A stretch of DNA of 64,000 nt, taken from the NCBI GenBank assembly GCA_011523655.1, contig WTGH01000038.1, positions 90,565 through 154,564 of the forward strand, given 5' to 3'. This DNA comes from Rhodospirillaceae bacterium (GTDB lineage Bacteria; Pseudomonadota; Alphaproteobacteria; Bin65). Numbering within the stretch: position 1 is the first letter of the stretch; every line of letters starts with the position of its first letter. A program made the translations under genes and the position numbers. The notes beneath the pieces were generated by a model. It searched no databases, was not told the origin of the DNA, and worked only from the letters and a program-made list of their open reading frames with translations. Shown piece after piece: positions 6,190 to 14,516 of the stretch.

Positions 6190-7706
6190 CCGATATGCTG
6201 AACGAGCATCTGGCGAAACTGACGCCCTACCGGGAGCGTATCTGTGCGGGCATCCTGCCGCATCATATCGGCGGCGCGCCGGATCCGGGCGCGTCGGGCA
6301 AGACCTTCGAGAACCTGACCCCGGTCGACAATTCCAAACTCTGCGACGTCGCCCGCGGTACGGCGGCGGAGATCGGCAAGGCCGCCGAAGCGGCCGAAGC
6401 GGCGTTCACGGGTTGGCGCAAAGCTTCCGGCAAGGCGCGCAAGCAGATTCTGCACCGGATCGCCGACCTGATCGTGGCGCGCCGCGAGGAAATCGCCCTG
6501 CTCGAATGTCTCGATACCGGCCAGACGATCCGCTTCATGAAAGCGGCAGCCGAAAGGTCGGCGGCCAACTTTCGCTATTTCGCCGACCGCGCGCCCGAGG
6601 CGGCGGACGGTCTGGCGCTGCCGGCCGACGAGCACCTGAACTACACGACCCGGCAGCCGATCGGCCCGGTCGGCGTCATCACGCCGTGGAACACGCCTTT
6701 CATGCTGTCGACCTGGAAAATCGCGCCTGCCCTGGCGGCGGGGTGCACGGTCGTCCACAAGCCGGCCGAATGGAGCCCCCTGACGGCGACGATCCTGGCC
6801 GAAATTAGCCAGGAAGCCGGCCTACCCGCCGGCGCGCACAACCTGGTGCACGGCCTGGGCGAAGATGCGGGGGTCGCGCTGACCGAGCACGAGTCGATCA
6901 AGGCCATCGCCTTCGTCGGCGAATCCGCAACCGGTTCGAAGATCATGGCCCAGGGCGCATCGACCCTTAAGCGGGTGCATTTCGAACTGGGCGGGAAGAA
7001 CCCGGTGATCGTGTTCGAGGATGCGGACCTCAATCGGGCGCTCGATGCCGCGGTGTTCATGATCTACTCGCTGAACGGCGAGCGCTGCACCTCGTCGAGC
7101 CGGCTCCTCGTCCAGCGCAGCATCCACGACGCCTTCGTGGAAAGGCTGGCGGCACGGGTGCGCAACATCCGGGTAGGCCATCCGCTCGATCCCGAGACCG
7201 AGGTCGGCCCGCTGATCCATCCGGTCCATTTCGACAAGGTGTTGGGCTATATGGACGTGGCGAAGGCGGACGGTGCGACCGTTGCCGCCGGCGGCGCGCG
7301 CTCGGCCTTTTCGGATGCCGGCAATTTCGTCAGCGCCACCCTGTTCACCGGCGCCCGGACCGATATGCGCATCGCCCAGGAGGAGATTTTCGGCCCCGTA
7401 CTGACCGTCATTCCCTTCGAGGACGAAGAAGAGGCCGTGCGCATCGGCAACGACGTGCGCTACGGGCTGGCCGGCTATCTGTGGACCGGCGATGTCGGCC
7501 GCGCCCACCGGGTCGCCAATGCGCTCGACGCCGGCATGATCTGGGTCAACTCCCAGAATATCCGGCACCTGCCGTCGCCCTTCGGCGGCACCAAGGCAAG
7601 CGGGATCGGTCGGGACGGCGGCGACTACAGCTTCGATTTCTACATGGAGACCAAGAATATCTGCGTCGCGCTGGGCGATCACCGAATCCCGAGACTGGGT
7701 GCCTGA
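6186..7706 (+). CDS. hpaE: 5-carboxymethyl-2-hydroxymuconate-semialdehyde dehydrogenase (HpaE)
   Basis: NAD-dependent aldehyde dehydrogenase of 506 residues, oxidising the ring-cleavage semialdehyde to the muconate acid. The ALDH signature is intact: the NAD-binding segment VITPWNTPFMLSTWKIAPALAAG, the catalytic glutamate in ELGGKNP, the nucleophilic cysteine in NGERCTSSSR, and the C-terminal QEEIFGPV and SPFGGTKASGIGRDGG blocks. Its position between hpaF and the dioxygenase genes supports HpaE rather than a betaine-aldehyde type enzyme, which has similar motifs. The start at 6186 overlaps the hpaF stop by 4 bases, and the stop is 4 bases before the LigA-type gene. Confidence 0.92.
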   Translation: MTDMLNEHLAKLTPYRERICAGILPHHIGGAPDPGASGKTFENLTPVDNSKLCDVARGTAAEIGKAAEAAEAAFTGWRKASGKARKQILHRIADLIVARREEIALLECLDTGQTIRFMKAAAERSAANFRYFADRAPEAADGLALPADEHLNYTTRQPIGPVGVITPWNTPFMLSTWKIAPALAAGCTVVHKPAEWSPLTATILAEISQEAGLPAGAHNLVHGLGEDAGVALTEHESIKAIAFVGESATGSKIMAQGASTLKRVHFELGGKNPVIVFEDADLNRALDAAVFMIYSLNGERCTSSSRLLVQRSIHDAFVERLAARVRNIRVGHPLDPETEVGPLIHPVHFDKVLGYMDVAKADGATVAAGGARSAFSDAGNFVSATLFTGARTDMRIAQEEIFGPVLTVIPFEDEEEAVRIGNDVRYGLAGYLWTGDVGRAHRVANALDAGMIWVNSQNIRHLPSPFGGTKASGIGRDGGDYSFDFYMETKNICVALGDHRIPRLGA

Positions 7707-7710
7707 AACG

Positions 7711-8013
7711 ATGAGCCTCTATTACGTCCAGAAACTGATGTACCAGCTCAACCGCGATCCCCGGGTGCGCGAGCGCTTCGAGGCCGATCCGGAAAGCGTG
7801 TTGGGGGAATACGAGCTGACGGACGAAGAGCTGGAGGCGATCCGCAAGCCGGATATCGGCCTGCTGTTCGTGCTCGGCGTCAACGGCCAGCTCCTGATGC
7901 ATTATGCGGCGATGCATCAATATCCTTGGGCGGACTACATCCAGGCCATGCGCGACGGCGTTGCCGAACACGGCAGGGTGCGCGAAGGGCTCTACGCCAT
8001 GCTGGAGGAATAG
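7711..8013 (+). CDS. Extradiol dioxygenase small (alpha) subunit, LigA-like
   Basis: 100-residue all-helical protein of the protocatechuate 4,5-dioxygenase alpha-subunit (LigA) family. It carries the pattern LMYQLNRDPRVRERFEADPESVL, then YELTDEELEAIRKPDIGLLFVLGVNGQLL. In LigAB enzymes this subunit forms a lid on the beta-subunit active site. The start at ATG 7711 is preferred over GTG 7699, which overlaps the end of hpaE. The LigB-like gene follows 4 bases later, so the two make a heteromeric class III extradiol dioxygenase. In classic hpa clusters the dioxygenase (HpaD) is a single polypeptide, so this pair is a departure. The catechol substrate cannot be told from sequence. Confidence 0.9.
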   Translation: MSLYYVQKLMYQLNRDPRVRERFEADPESVLGEYELTDEELEAIRKPDIGLLFVLGVNGQLLMHYAAMHQYPWADYIQAMRDGVAEHGRVREGLYAMLEE

Positions 8014-8017
8014 CGCG

Positions 8018-8839
8018 ATGCCGTTGGTCTTTGCCGGCGTCGGCAGCCACGCACCCGGGATCACCGGCCGGGCGCATCTGGCCGATCCGGCGATCCGCGA
8101 CGAGTTTTATGCGAATTATCACCGCCTGCGCGACGCCCTGGAAGCGAGCCGGCCCGACGCCCTGGTTGTCGTCGGCGCCGAACATTTCGCCAATTTCTTT
8201 TTTGACAACATGCCGGCCTACTGCATCGGCATGGCGGACTTCTACGAAGGCCCGATCGAGGACGAGGCGTGGCTGGGCATCGAGCGGCGGCGGATTCCGG
8301 GCGCGCCGGACCTGTCGAAGCGGCTCATCACCCGGATCATGGACGATTGCGACGTTGCCTATGCCCAGGAGTGGAAGTTCGATCACGGCATCTCGGTGCC
8401 GCTGCATTTTCTGACGCCGCGCTACGACCTGCCGGTGGTTCCGGTCAACATCAACTGCCAGGAACCGCCGCTCACCCCGCTGCACCGCACCTGGGCGTTC
8501 GGCCGGGCGCTGCGCGAGGCCTGCGACGCGGCGCCGGAGCGTATCGCGCTCATTGGCACCGGCGGCATTTCCCACTGGCCCTGCACGCCGGACAGCGGCA
8601 CGGTCAACGAAGCGTTCGACCGGGATTTCCTCGACAAGTTCGTCAACAACCGCAAGGACGACCTGCTCGCCTATACCGACGAGGAGGTGTATCGCGAGGC
8701 TGGCCACGGCGGCTTCGAGATCCGCACCTTCATTACGGTCGCCGCGGCGACGGAAGGCGCGACCGGCGAGCTGTTGTTCTACGCGCCGATCCCGATCTTC
8801 GCTGTCGGCTGCACCGTGGCGACGATGAGCGTCCAGTAA
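8018..8839 (+). CDS. Extradiol dioxygenase large (beta) subunit, LigB-like
   Basis: Catalytic subunit (273 aa) of a class III non-heme Fe(II) extradiol dioxygenase. It opens MPLVFAGVGSHAPGITG, with the iron-ligand histidine in the GSHAPG region. It then has VVVGAEHFANFFFDNMPAY (second conserved His), WKFDHGISVPLHF with the catalytic His, and IGTGGISHWPC. The product expected from the surrounding hpaE and hpaF genes is a muconate semialdehyde from a homoprotocatechuate-like catechol. LigB relatives also act on protocatechuate, gallate and O-methylgallate. The start at ATG 8018 comes 4 bases after the LigA-like gene, and AAGGAGG beyond its stop serves the aldolase gene. Confidence 0.92.
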   Translation: MPLVFAGVGSHAPGITGRAHLADPAIRDEFYANYHRLRDALEASRPDALVVVGAEHFANFFFDNMPAYCIGMADFYEGPIEDEAWLGIERRRIPGAPDLSKRLITRIMDDCDVAYAQEWKFDHGISVPLHFLTPRYDLPVVPVNINCQEPPLTPLHRTWAFGRALREACDAAPERIALIGTGGISHWPCTPDSGTVNEAFDRDFLDKFVNNRKDDLLAYTDEEVYREAGHGGFEIRTFITVAAATEGATGELLFYAPIPIFAVGCTVATMSVQ

Positions 8840-8849
8840 GGAGGCAAGG

Positions 8850-9644
8850 ATGGACGGTTCCGTAACGCTGGACGACCTGGCCAACCGGCCGTCGCACATG
8901 CACGAAGAAGAATGGCTTATGCGAGTCGAACTGGCGGCCTGCTACCGCATCTTCGACCATCTCGGCTGGATCGAGCTGATCTTCAACCACATCACCGCCC
9001 GGGTGCCGCAAAGCGCGTCGGGCACCGACATCCATTTCCTGATCAATCCGTTCGGCCTGATGTACCGGGAGGTGACGGCGTCCAACCTGGTCAAGATCGA
9101 CCTCGAGGGGAACGTCATCGGCGACAGCGCCTGGGGTATCAATCCGGCCGGCCTGCCGATCCACAGCGCCATTCACGGCCATCACCCCACCGCCCATTGC
9201 GTCATGCATACCCACACGACCGCCGGCATGGCGGTGGCGTGCAAGGAAGCCGGGCTGGACTGGAACAATTTCTATTCGGCGCAGATCTACAACCAGGTCG
9301 CCTATCACGATTTCGAAGGCATCACGGTCAATCCCGGCGAAAAGGTCCGCCTGCTCGCCAGCCTGGGCGACAAGCGCCAACTCATCCTGCGCAACCACGG
9401 CCTGCTGAGCTGGGGCGAGACCATTGCCGAAGCCTTTGCCCGCCTGTGGACCCTGAACCGGGCTTGCGAAATCCAGATGGCCGCCGAAGGGATACCGGGC
9501 CCGTCGATTCCGCTGGCCGAGGAAGTCCGCCAGCAGTGCGCCCGGGTCAATCTCCAGTTCGACCGGAAATACGGCGGCGGCCAGAACGTGTTCGACGCGC
9601 TGCGCCGGACCGTCGACGCCGTCGATCCGTCCTACAGGTCGTAG
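8850..9644 (+). CDS. Class II aldolase/adducin-family protein
   Basis: 264-residue zinc-dependent aldolase-fold protein. The metal-binding histidines are visible in HSAIHGHHPTAHCVMHTHT and in ILRNHGLLSWG, the usual fuculose-phosphate aldolase pattern. Members cleave sugar phosphates or hydroxy-oxo acids, or act as decarboxylases. In this operon it is a candidate for the final aldol cleavage releasing pyruvate or an oxo acid, replacing HpaI, which belongs to another aldolase family. The start ATG 8850 has an ideal AAGGAGG 6 bases upstream. The next gene starts 1 base after its stop. Substrate is inferred from context only. Confidence 0.85.
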   Translation: MDGSVTLDDLANRPSHMHEEEWLMRVELAACYRIFDHLGWIELIFNHITARVPQSASGTDIHFLINPFGLMYREVTASNLVKIDLEGNVIGDSAWGINPAGLPIHSAIHGHHPTAHCVMHTHTTAGMAVACKEAGLDWNNFYSAQIYNQVAYHDFEGITVNPGEKVRLLASLGDKRQLILRNHGLLSWGETIAEAFARLWTLNRACEIQMAAEGIPGPSIPLAEEVRQQCARVNLQFDRKYGGGQNVFDALRRTVDAVDPSYRS

Positions 9645-9645
9645 C

Positions 9646-10656
9646 GTGAAGCTCTGCATCGTTGGCGCCGGGTCGATCGGCGGTTTCATCGCCGCGCTGA
9701 TGGCCGAAGCCGGCCATGAGGTCTCGGTCGTCGCCCGCGGCGCCCATCTCGATGCCATACGCGACGGCGGCCTTCGCCTCGATTTCGAGGGGCGCCGGAT
9801 AACGGCCGCGGTCGAGGCTTCCGACGATCCGGCGGACCTCGGTCCGCACGACTGTGTCATCGTTGCGGTGAAGGCGCCGTCCCTGCCGGGCATTTTGCCG
9901 GTGCTCGGCCCGCTGCTGGGGCCGGAAACGCCGGTCGTGACTGCGATGAACGGCATTCCGTGGTGGATGTTCGACGGATTCGGCGACCATGACGGCCTGA
10001 CGCTTCGGACGGTCGACGGCGACGGCGCGCTCGCCCGGTTCGGCAACCGGGAACGTCTGATCGGCTGTGTCATCCATATCGCCTGCGACGTGCCGGAGCC
10101 GGGCCTGATCCGGCACAACAAACTGAACCGCTTCATCCTGGGCGAACCCGACGGCACCCTGAGTTCGCGGGTCACAGGCCTGGCCGACGCCATGACCGCT
10201 GCCGGAATCGGCACCGAAGCGACGGCACGCATTCAACAGGAGGTGTGGATCAAATTGCTCGGCAACCTGCCATTCGCGCCGATCAGCATGATTACGGGAG
10301 CGATCAACGATGTCCTGGCCGCGACGCCGGACATCCGGCGGCTGATGCTGGACATGTTCGAGGAGGCCGCGGCGGTCGGCATGCATTTCGGCCTCGAACC
10401 CGGCATGACGGCCGAGGCGCGCATCGATCTCGGCGGTTCGCTGGCCGGCTTCAAGACCTCGACCCGTCAGGACTACGAGCAAGGGCGGCCGGTCGAACTC
10501 GACGTTATCGTCAATGCCGTGCGCGAAATGGGCGACATCGCCGGTATCGACACGCCGACCATCGATATCGTCTACGCCCTGGCGGCCCAGAAGGCGGCGA
10601 TTGCCGGCCTGTACCGCTATGACAGCGGCCTGGCTGAGGAGAACCAAACAGCATGA
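9646..10656 (+). CDS. Ketopantoate reductase-family (PanE/ApbA-like) oxidoreductase
   Basis: 336-residue NADPH-dependent 2-hydroxy/2-oxo acid reductase of the PanE superfamily. The Rossmann fingerprint is at the N-terminus (VGAGSIGGFIAALMAEAGH). The catalytic lysine is expected in QQEVWIKLLGN, and the C-terminal substrate region contains STRQDYEQGRPVELD. Placement inside an aromatic catabolic operon argues against pantothenate synthesis; reduction of a ring-cleavage-derived oxo acid is more likely. The start is GTG 9646, one base after the aldolase stop, and the end overlaps the next start by ATGA. It is slightly longer than biosynthetic PanE (about 300 aa). Confidence 0.85.
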   Translation: MKLCIVGAGSIGGFIAALMAEAGHEVSVVARGAHLDAIRDGGLRLDFEGRRITAAVEASDDPADLGPHDCVIVAVKAPSLPGILPVLGPLLGPETPVVTAMNGIPWWMFDGFGDHDGLTLRTVDGDGALARFGNRERLIGCVIHIACDVPEPGLIRHNKLNRFILGEPDGTLSSRVTGLADAMTAAGIGTEATARIQQEVWIKLLGNLPFAPISMITGAINDVLAATPDIRRLMLDMFEEAAAVGMHFGLEPGMTAEARIDLGGSLAGFKTSTRQDYEQGRPVELDVIVNAVREMGDIAGIDTPTIDIVYALAAQKAAIAGLYRYDSGLAEENQTA

Positions 10657-11771
10657 GCGAGCGTACGAGTCCGCCGTTCCGCGCCGACCATGTCGGCAGC
10701 CTGCTCCGGCCGCAGGTGCTGGCGGACGCCCGGCGGCGTTGGCAGGCCGGAGGGATGGCGGAGGACGAATTCCGCAGCATTGAGGGGCAGGCGATCCGCG
10801 ATGTCGTGGCTGGCCAGCGTGACGCCGGCCTGCGGGCGATCACGGACGGCGAATACCAGCGCGACTGGTGGCATCTCGATTTCCTCGCCGGGTTCGACGG
10901 CATGGAACTCTGGCACACCGAACTGGGCGGCGGGTTCAAGATCGCCGAACAGCCGCCGCTTGTCCGCTGCATCGGCAGGGTCGGCTGGCCGGACGGCGGC
11001 ATTTTCGTCGAGGCCTTCCGGCGGCTGAAGGCGGCGGTCGACGAACTCGTGCCCGGCGCGACGCCGAAGATCACGATTCCCGGTCCCGGCATGATGCAGC
11101 TGCGCGCCGGCAGAAAAGCCGTCGATCCGGCGGCCTATACCGACATGGACTTGTTCTGGTCCGATCTCGCGGCGGCCTACCGGAAGGAGATCGCCGCGCT
11201 GGCGGACGCCGGCTGCACCTACCTGCAGATCGACGATGTCAGCTTCGCCTATCTGTGCGACGACAGCCAGCGCGCCGGCTTCCGCGACCGCGGCGAGGAC
11301 CCGGACGAGGTGCTGCACCTCTATCGCGACGTCACCAACGAGGCGCTGCGCGACCGGCCGGCGGGCCTGATCGTCACGACCCATATGTGCCGCGGCAATT
11401 TCAAGAGCAGCTGGGTCGCCGAAGGCGGATACGGCCGCGTCGCGGAAACCCTGTTCCCGACCCTGGGCGTCGACGGCCTGTTCCTCGAATACGATACCGA
11501 CCGCGCCGGCGGCTTCGAGCCGCTCGCGCACGCCTCCGCCGACAAGTGTGTCGTGCTCGGCCTGGTCACGACCAAGACCGGCGACCTGGAGGACCGGGGC
11601 GACCTGCTGCGGCGGATCGACGAAGCGTCAGCCTTCCTGCCGCTGGACCGGCTGTGCCTCAGCCCGCAATGCGGCTTCTCCAGCACCCATCACGGCAACG
11701 AACTGAGCGCCGCGCAGCAATGGGCGAAGCTCGGCCTGATCGCCGACGTCGCCCGCGAGGTGTGGGGATAG
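10653..11771 (+). CDS. MetE-like (cobalamin-independent methionine synthase C-terminal family) transferase
   Basis: 372-residue TIM-barrel protein of the UROD/MetE-like superfamily, similar to YxjG-type proteins. It opens with the RADHVGSLLRP motif typical of the group. Zinc ligands are present: HMCRGN (His and Cys) and SPQCGFSS (second Cys). It lacks the MetE N-terminal domain that binds polyglutamylated folate, so it is not a complete methionine synthase. Relatives move alkyl groups to thiols. As the last gene of the hpaF operon it may process a methylated or thiol-linked intermediate, but that is speculation. The start overlaps the previous stop by ATGA. Confidence 0.85.
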   Translation: MSERTSPPFRADHVGSLLRPQVLADARRRWQAGGMAEDEFRSIEGQAIRDVVAGQRDAGLRAITDGEYQRDWWHLDFLAGFDGMELWHTELGGGFKIAEQPPLVRCIGRVGWPDGGIFVEAFRRLKAAVDELVPGATPKITIPGPGMMQLRAGRKAVDPAAYTDMDLFWSDLAAAYRKEIAALADAGCTYLQIDDVSFAYLCDDSQRAGFRDRGEDPDEVLHLYRDVTNEALRDRPAGLIVTTHMCRGNFKSSWVAEGGYGRVAETLFPTLGVDGLFLEYDTDRAGGFEPLAHASADKCVVLGLVTTKTGDLEDRGDLLRRIDEASAFLPLDRLCLSPQCGFSSTHHGNELSAAQQWAKLGLIADVAREVWG

Positions 11772-11796
11772 GGGGCCGGGTGGCCGGTCCGGCGCG

Positions 11797-12333
11797 CTAC
11801 CGCCCCGGTTCTGCCAGCTTCTTCAGTCCGTCCCGGTAACGCTTGGCGTTCTGGACATAGTATGTCGTGTTGAGCCGGATGGCGGCGATCTGCTTTTCGT
11901 CCATCCGGCGGACCGCCTTGGCCGGCGACCCGACGATCAGCGAGCCCTCCGGGAACGCCTTGCCCTCGGTGACGAGCGCGCCGGCGCCGACCAGGCAGTT
12001 CGGCCCGATCTCCGCATTGTTCAGGACCGTCGCGCCGATGCCGATCAGCGCGCCGTCGCCGATCGTGCAGCTGTGCAGCGTGACATGATGGCCGATCGTC
12101 ACGTCCCGGCCGACGGTGAGCGGAATGCCGGGATCGGTGTGCAGCATGGCGAAATCCTGGATGTTGCTGCCTTCGCCCACGACAAGCGGCTCGTTGTCGC
12201 CGCGCAGCACCGCCTGCCACCAGACGCTGGCGTCCTTCGCCAGGAATACCTTTCCGATCAGCGTGGCGTTGGGCGCCACCCAGCTGTCTTCATGGCAGTC
12301 GGGCGAATGTCCGTTCAGGCTGTACAGGGTCAT
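11797..12333 (-). CDS. Gamma-class carbonic anhydrase-like hexapeptide-repeat protein (YrdA/PaaY type)
   Basis: 178-residue left-handed beta-helix protein. The zinc histidines are conserved in the arrangement MLHTDPG and IGHHVTLHSC, and the arginine of VLRGDNEP normally forms a subunit salt bridge. Family members are gamma carbonic anhydrases or thioesterases (PaaY). The start at ATG 12333 gives MTLYSLNGHSP, typical for the family. It is downstream of the pentapeptide-repeat gene on the same strand, 52 bases apart, and convergent with the MetE-like gene. Metabolic role is unassigned. Confidence 0.9.
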   Translation of the reverse strand: MTLYSLNGHSPDCHEDSWVAPNATLIGKVFLAKDASVWWQAVLRGDNEPLVVGEGSNIQDFAMLHTDPGIPLTVGRDVTIGHHVTLHSCTIGDGALIGIGATVLNNAEIGPNCLVGAGALVTEGKAFPEGSLIVGSPAKAVRRMDEKQIAAIRLNTTYYVQNAKRYRDGLKKLAEPGR

Positions 12334-12385
12334 GGGATGCAAGCTCCTCAAACGGCGAAGGGACGGTCGATCCGGACGCCGGCCG

Positions 12386-12853
12386 TCATGCAGTCCCGCC
12401 GGCCAGGCCCAGGGCCCCGTCGACCATTGCCCCGTCGACCATTGCCCCGTCGAGCCGGGCGCCGGCGAGATCCGCATCGTCGAGCCGGGCTTCGTGAAGA
12501 TCGGCGCCGGCGAGGTTGGCGCCGGCCAGCCTTGCGCGTTCCAGATCGGCATGGTTGAGCTCGGCGGCCGTCAGATCCGCCCCGGTCAGGTCGGCTTCGA
12601 CCAGCAGGGCGCGGTGCATGAAGGCGCCGGACAGGTCCGCCCCCCTCAGGTTGGCGCGCGAAAGGTCTGCCCGGATCAGTTCGGCGCCGCGCAGTGAGCA
12701 GCCCTCGAAGTCGGCGCCTTCCAGCGTATGGCCGTGCAGGTTGAAGCCGTCGAGCGCCGCGCCGCGGAAATTTCCCTGCGCCCCGGCCTTGCCGCCGGTG
12801 AGCAGCCAGGTCATGTGCCTCTGAAAGGCGTCGTCGAATTCCGCGCGTGTCAT
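12386..12853 (-). CDS. Pentapeptide-repeat protein
   Basis: 155-residue protein with a short helical head (EFDDAFQRHMTWLLTGGKAG) followed by about twenty A(D/N)LXX pentapeptides, for example GADLTAAELNHADLERARL. These would form a right-handed quadrilateral beta-helix. The start at ATG 12853 matches family members that begin with this head; a longer frame upstream is basic and lacks repeats. The C-terminus ends in a near-perfect triplication (DGAMVDGAMVDGAL) encoded by identical 15-base units. Function is unknown; some pentapeptide proteins bind DNA gyrase, many are adaptors. It is divergent from the RND pump genes. Confidence 0.88.
   Translation of the reverse strand: MTRAEFDDAFQRHMTWLLTGGKAGAQGNFRGAALDGFNLHGHTLEGADFEGCSLRGAELIRADLSRANLRGADLSGAFMHRALLVEADLTGADLTAAELNHADLERARLAGANLAGADLHEARLDDADLAGARLDGAMVDGAMVDGALGLAGGTA
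12419..12448. repeat. 15-bp tandem repeat in the pentapeptide gene
   Basis: GTCGACCATTGCCCC occurs twice in exact tandem (12419-12433, 12434-12448), followed by a third unit that diverges after GTCGA. Each unit encodes one pentapeptide at the C-terminal end of the protein, so the copies probably arose by recent duplication. Confidence 0.8.
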
Positions 12854-13129
12854 CGCTGGCTGCGGCTCCTGTCCGGAAGCGCCAGACGGACCCCGACCGG
12901 CCGCAAAGGTCAAGCCCTTTCGTGGCGGACGGGAAGGCGGCAGGGCGAAGGAGGAAGCTTGTCCGCCGCATCGTTCCTGATTTCGACGCAATGGAAAAAT
13001 TGCAGAATTTGACGTAACTTGCCGTATAAAGCTGCGACGGACTCGCAATGCGCGGGTCGTTCACCAATTTGTCGAACGCGCGGTCCGCAAGCCGATTGCC
13101 CGGCCGCAAATTCAGGAAAGTCGGCGCTC

Positions 13130-14506
13130 ATGACTGCCGAAGCTCAACGAGAAGACCGTCCGGCTCAGCCGTCGGGAGATAGCGGGGCGGCTGCCGCGCT
13201 CCGAACGCGCAAGGGCGGTTTTTTCCGCGCGCTCGGCCGCGGTATCCTCCTGCTGTTCAAGGCGGCCGTCCCGGTGGCCGTCCTCGGCGGCGCGTTCCTG
13301 GCCTTCCAGTATATGATGGCCACCCGGCCGGAGGTCGTTCGCAAGCCGGTTGCGGAAAAGGTCTATTTCATCGACACCGTCACGGCGTCCAAGGCCACAG
13401 TCGTGCCGCGGCTGGTGCTCTACGGCAATATCGTCGCCGGGCGTGATGTCGAGTTGCGGCCCCTGGTCTCCGGCCGGGTCGTCCGCGTCGCCACGACCTT
13501 CTCCGATGGCGGCATCGTCCGAAAAGGCGATCTGCTGGTCGAGATCGATCCGTTCGACTACCGGATCGCGGTAACCGAACGGAAGACCCAGCTGTCCGAG
13601 TCGCAGGCGCGCCTGACCGAAATCGAGGCGGACCTGAAGGGCGAAAAGGCCCTGATCCGGCACGCGCGGAACCAGATCGAGCTTCGTCAGCGCGATCTCG
13701 CCCGGCGGAAATCGTTGCTCGAACGCGGCGCCGGCACCGCGAAACTGCTCGACGATTCGAAGCTTGCACTGAGCAGCCAACAGCAAAAGCTCGACGAACG
13801 CATCCGCCGGGCCGCGACGCTGGAAGCGCGCCTCGTGCAGCAGAAGGCGGTCATCGCGCGCGCCGAATGGGCGCTCACCCGCGCCGAACGCAACCTGCGC
13901 GATACCCGGCTCGTCGCCCCGTTCGACGGATTCCTGAGCGACATTTTCACCGAAATCGGCAAGAAGGTCGGCGTCAACGACAAGATCGCCCGCCTGACCG
14001 ACGCCGGGCGCTTCGAGGTCGAGTTCCAGGTCAGCGACGCCCAGTACGGCCGCCTGGTCCGCGAGGGCAGAGTGATCGGCCGGCCCGCATCGGTCGTCTG
14101 GCAGACCGGCGGCCGGAATTTTGCCTTTCCCGCGACCATCGCCCGCGTTTCCGGCCTGGTGTCGAGCGCCAGCGGCGGGGTCAACCTCTTCGCCCGGTTA
14201 GAGGCGACGGACACCACGACCCTGCTGCGGCCCGGCGTCTTCGTCGAAGTCAGGATGGCGGATACGACCTACCGGGATGTGTTCCGGCTGCCCGATGACG
14301 CCCTCGACGACGGCCGGTTCGTGTATATCGCGGTCGACGAACGCCTGGTCCGGCGGCCGGTGACTGTGGCGGGGCGGGTCGGCAACGATATCCTGGTGCG
14401 GGGCGAAATCGCGGACGGCGACCGGGTCGTGGCCCGGACATTCCCGGAAATCGGGCCGGGCCTGAAGGTCAACGTGCCCTCTGCGTCTGCCCGCAAGACC
14501 CAGTGA
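13130..14506 (+). CDS. RND efflux periplasmic adaptor (membrane fusion protein)
   Basis: 458-residue HlyD/AcrA-type adaptor linking an inner-membrane RND pump to an outer-membrane channel. There is a cytosolic head, then one membrane anchor at about residues 37-58 (LLLFKAAVPVAVLGGAFLAF). The barrel-sandwich half-motif LRPLVSGRVVRV...GIVRKGDLLVEIDPFDY comes next, followed by a long coiled-coil hairpin (about 145-275), the second lipoyl half (DTRLVAPFDGFLSDI) and beta-barrel domains. The start at 13130 is supported by AGGAAAG 10 bases upstream. The RND pump gene follows after 10 bases. No TolC-type gene is in the window. Confidence 0.93.
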   Translation: MTAEAQREDRPAQPSGDSGAAAALRTRKGGFFRALGRGILLLFKAAVPVAVLGGAFLAFQYMMATRPEVVRKPVAEKVYFIDTVTASKATVVPRLVLYGNIVAGRDVELRPLVSGRVVRVATTFSDGGIVRKGDLLVEIDPFDYRIAVTERKTQLSESQARLTEIEADLKGEKALIRHARNQIELRQRDLARRKSLLERGAGTAKLLDDSKLALSSQQQKLDERIRRAATLEARLVQQKAVIARAEWALTRAERNLRDTRLVAPFDGFLSDIFTEIGKKVGVNDKIARLTDAGRFEVEFQVSDAQYGRLVREGRVIGRPASVVWQTGGRNFAFPATIARVSGLVSSASGGVNLFARLEATDTTTLLRPGVFVEVRMADTTYRDVFRLPDDALDDGRFVYIAVDERLVRRPVTVAGRVGNDILVRGEIADGDRVVARTFPEIGPGLKVNVPSASARKTQ

Positions 14507-14516
14507 CCACGCCCCC

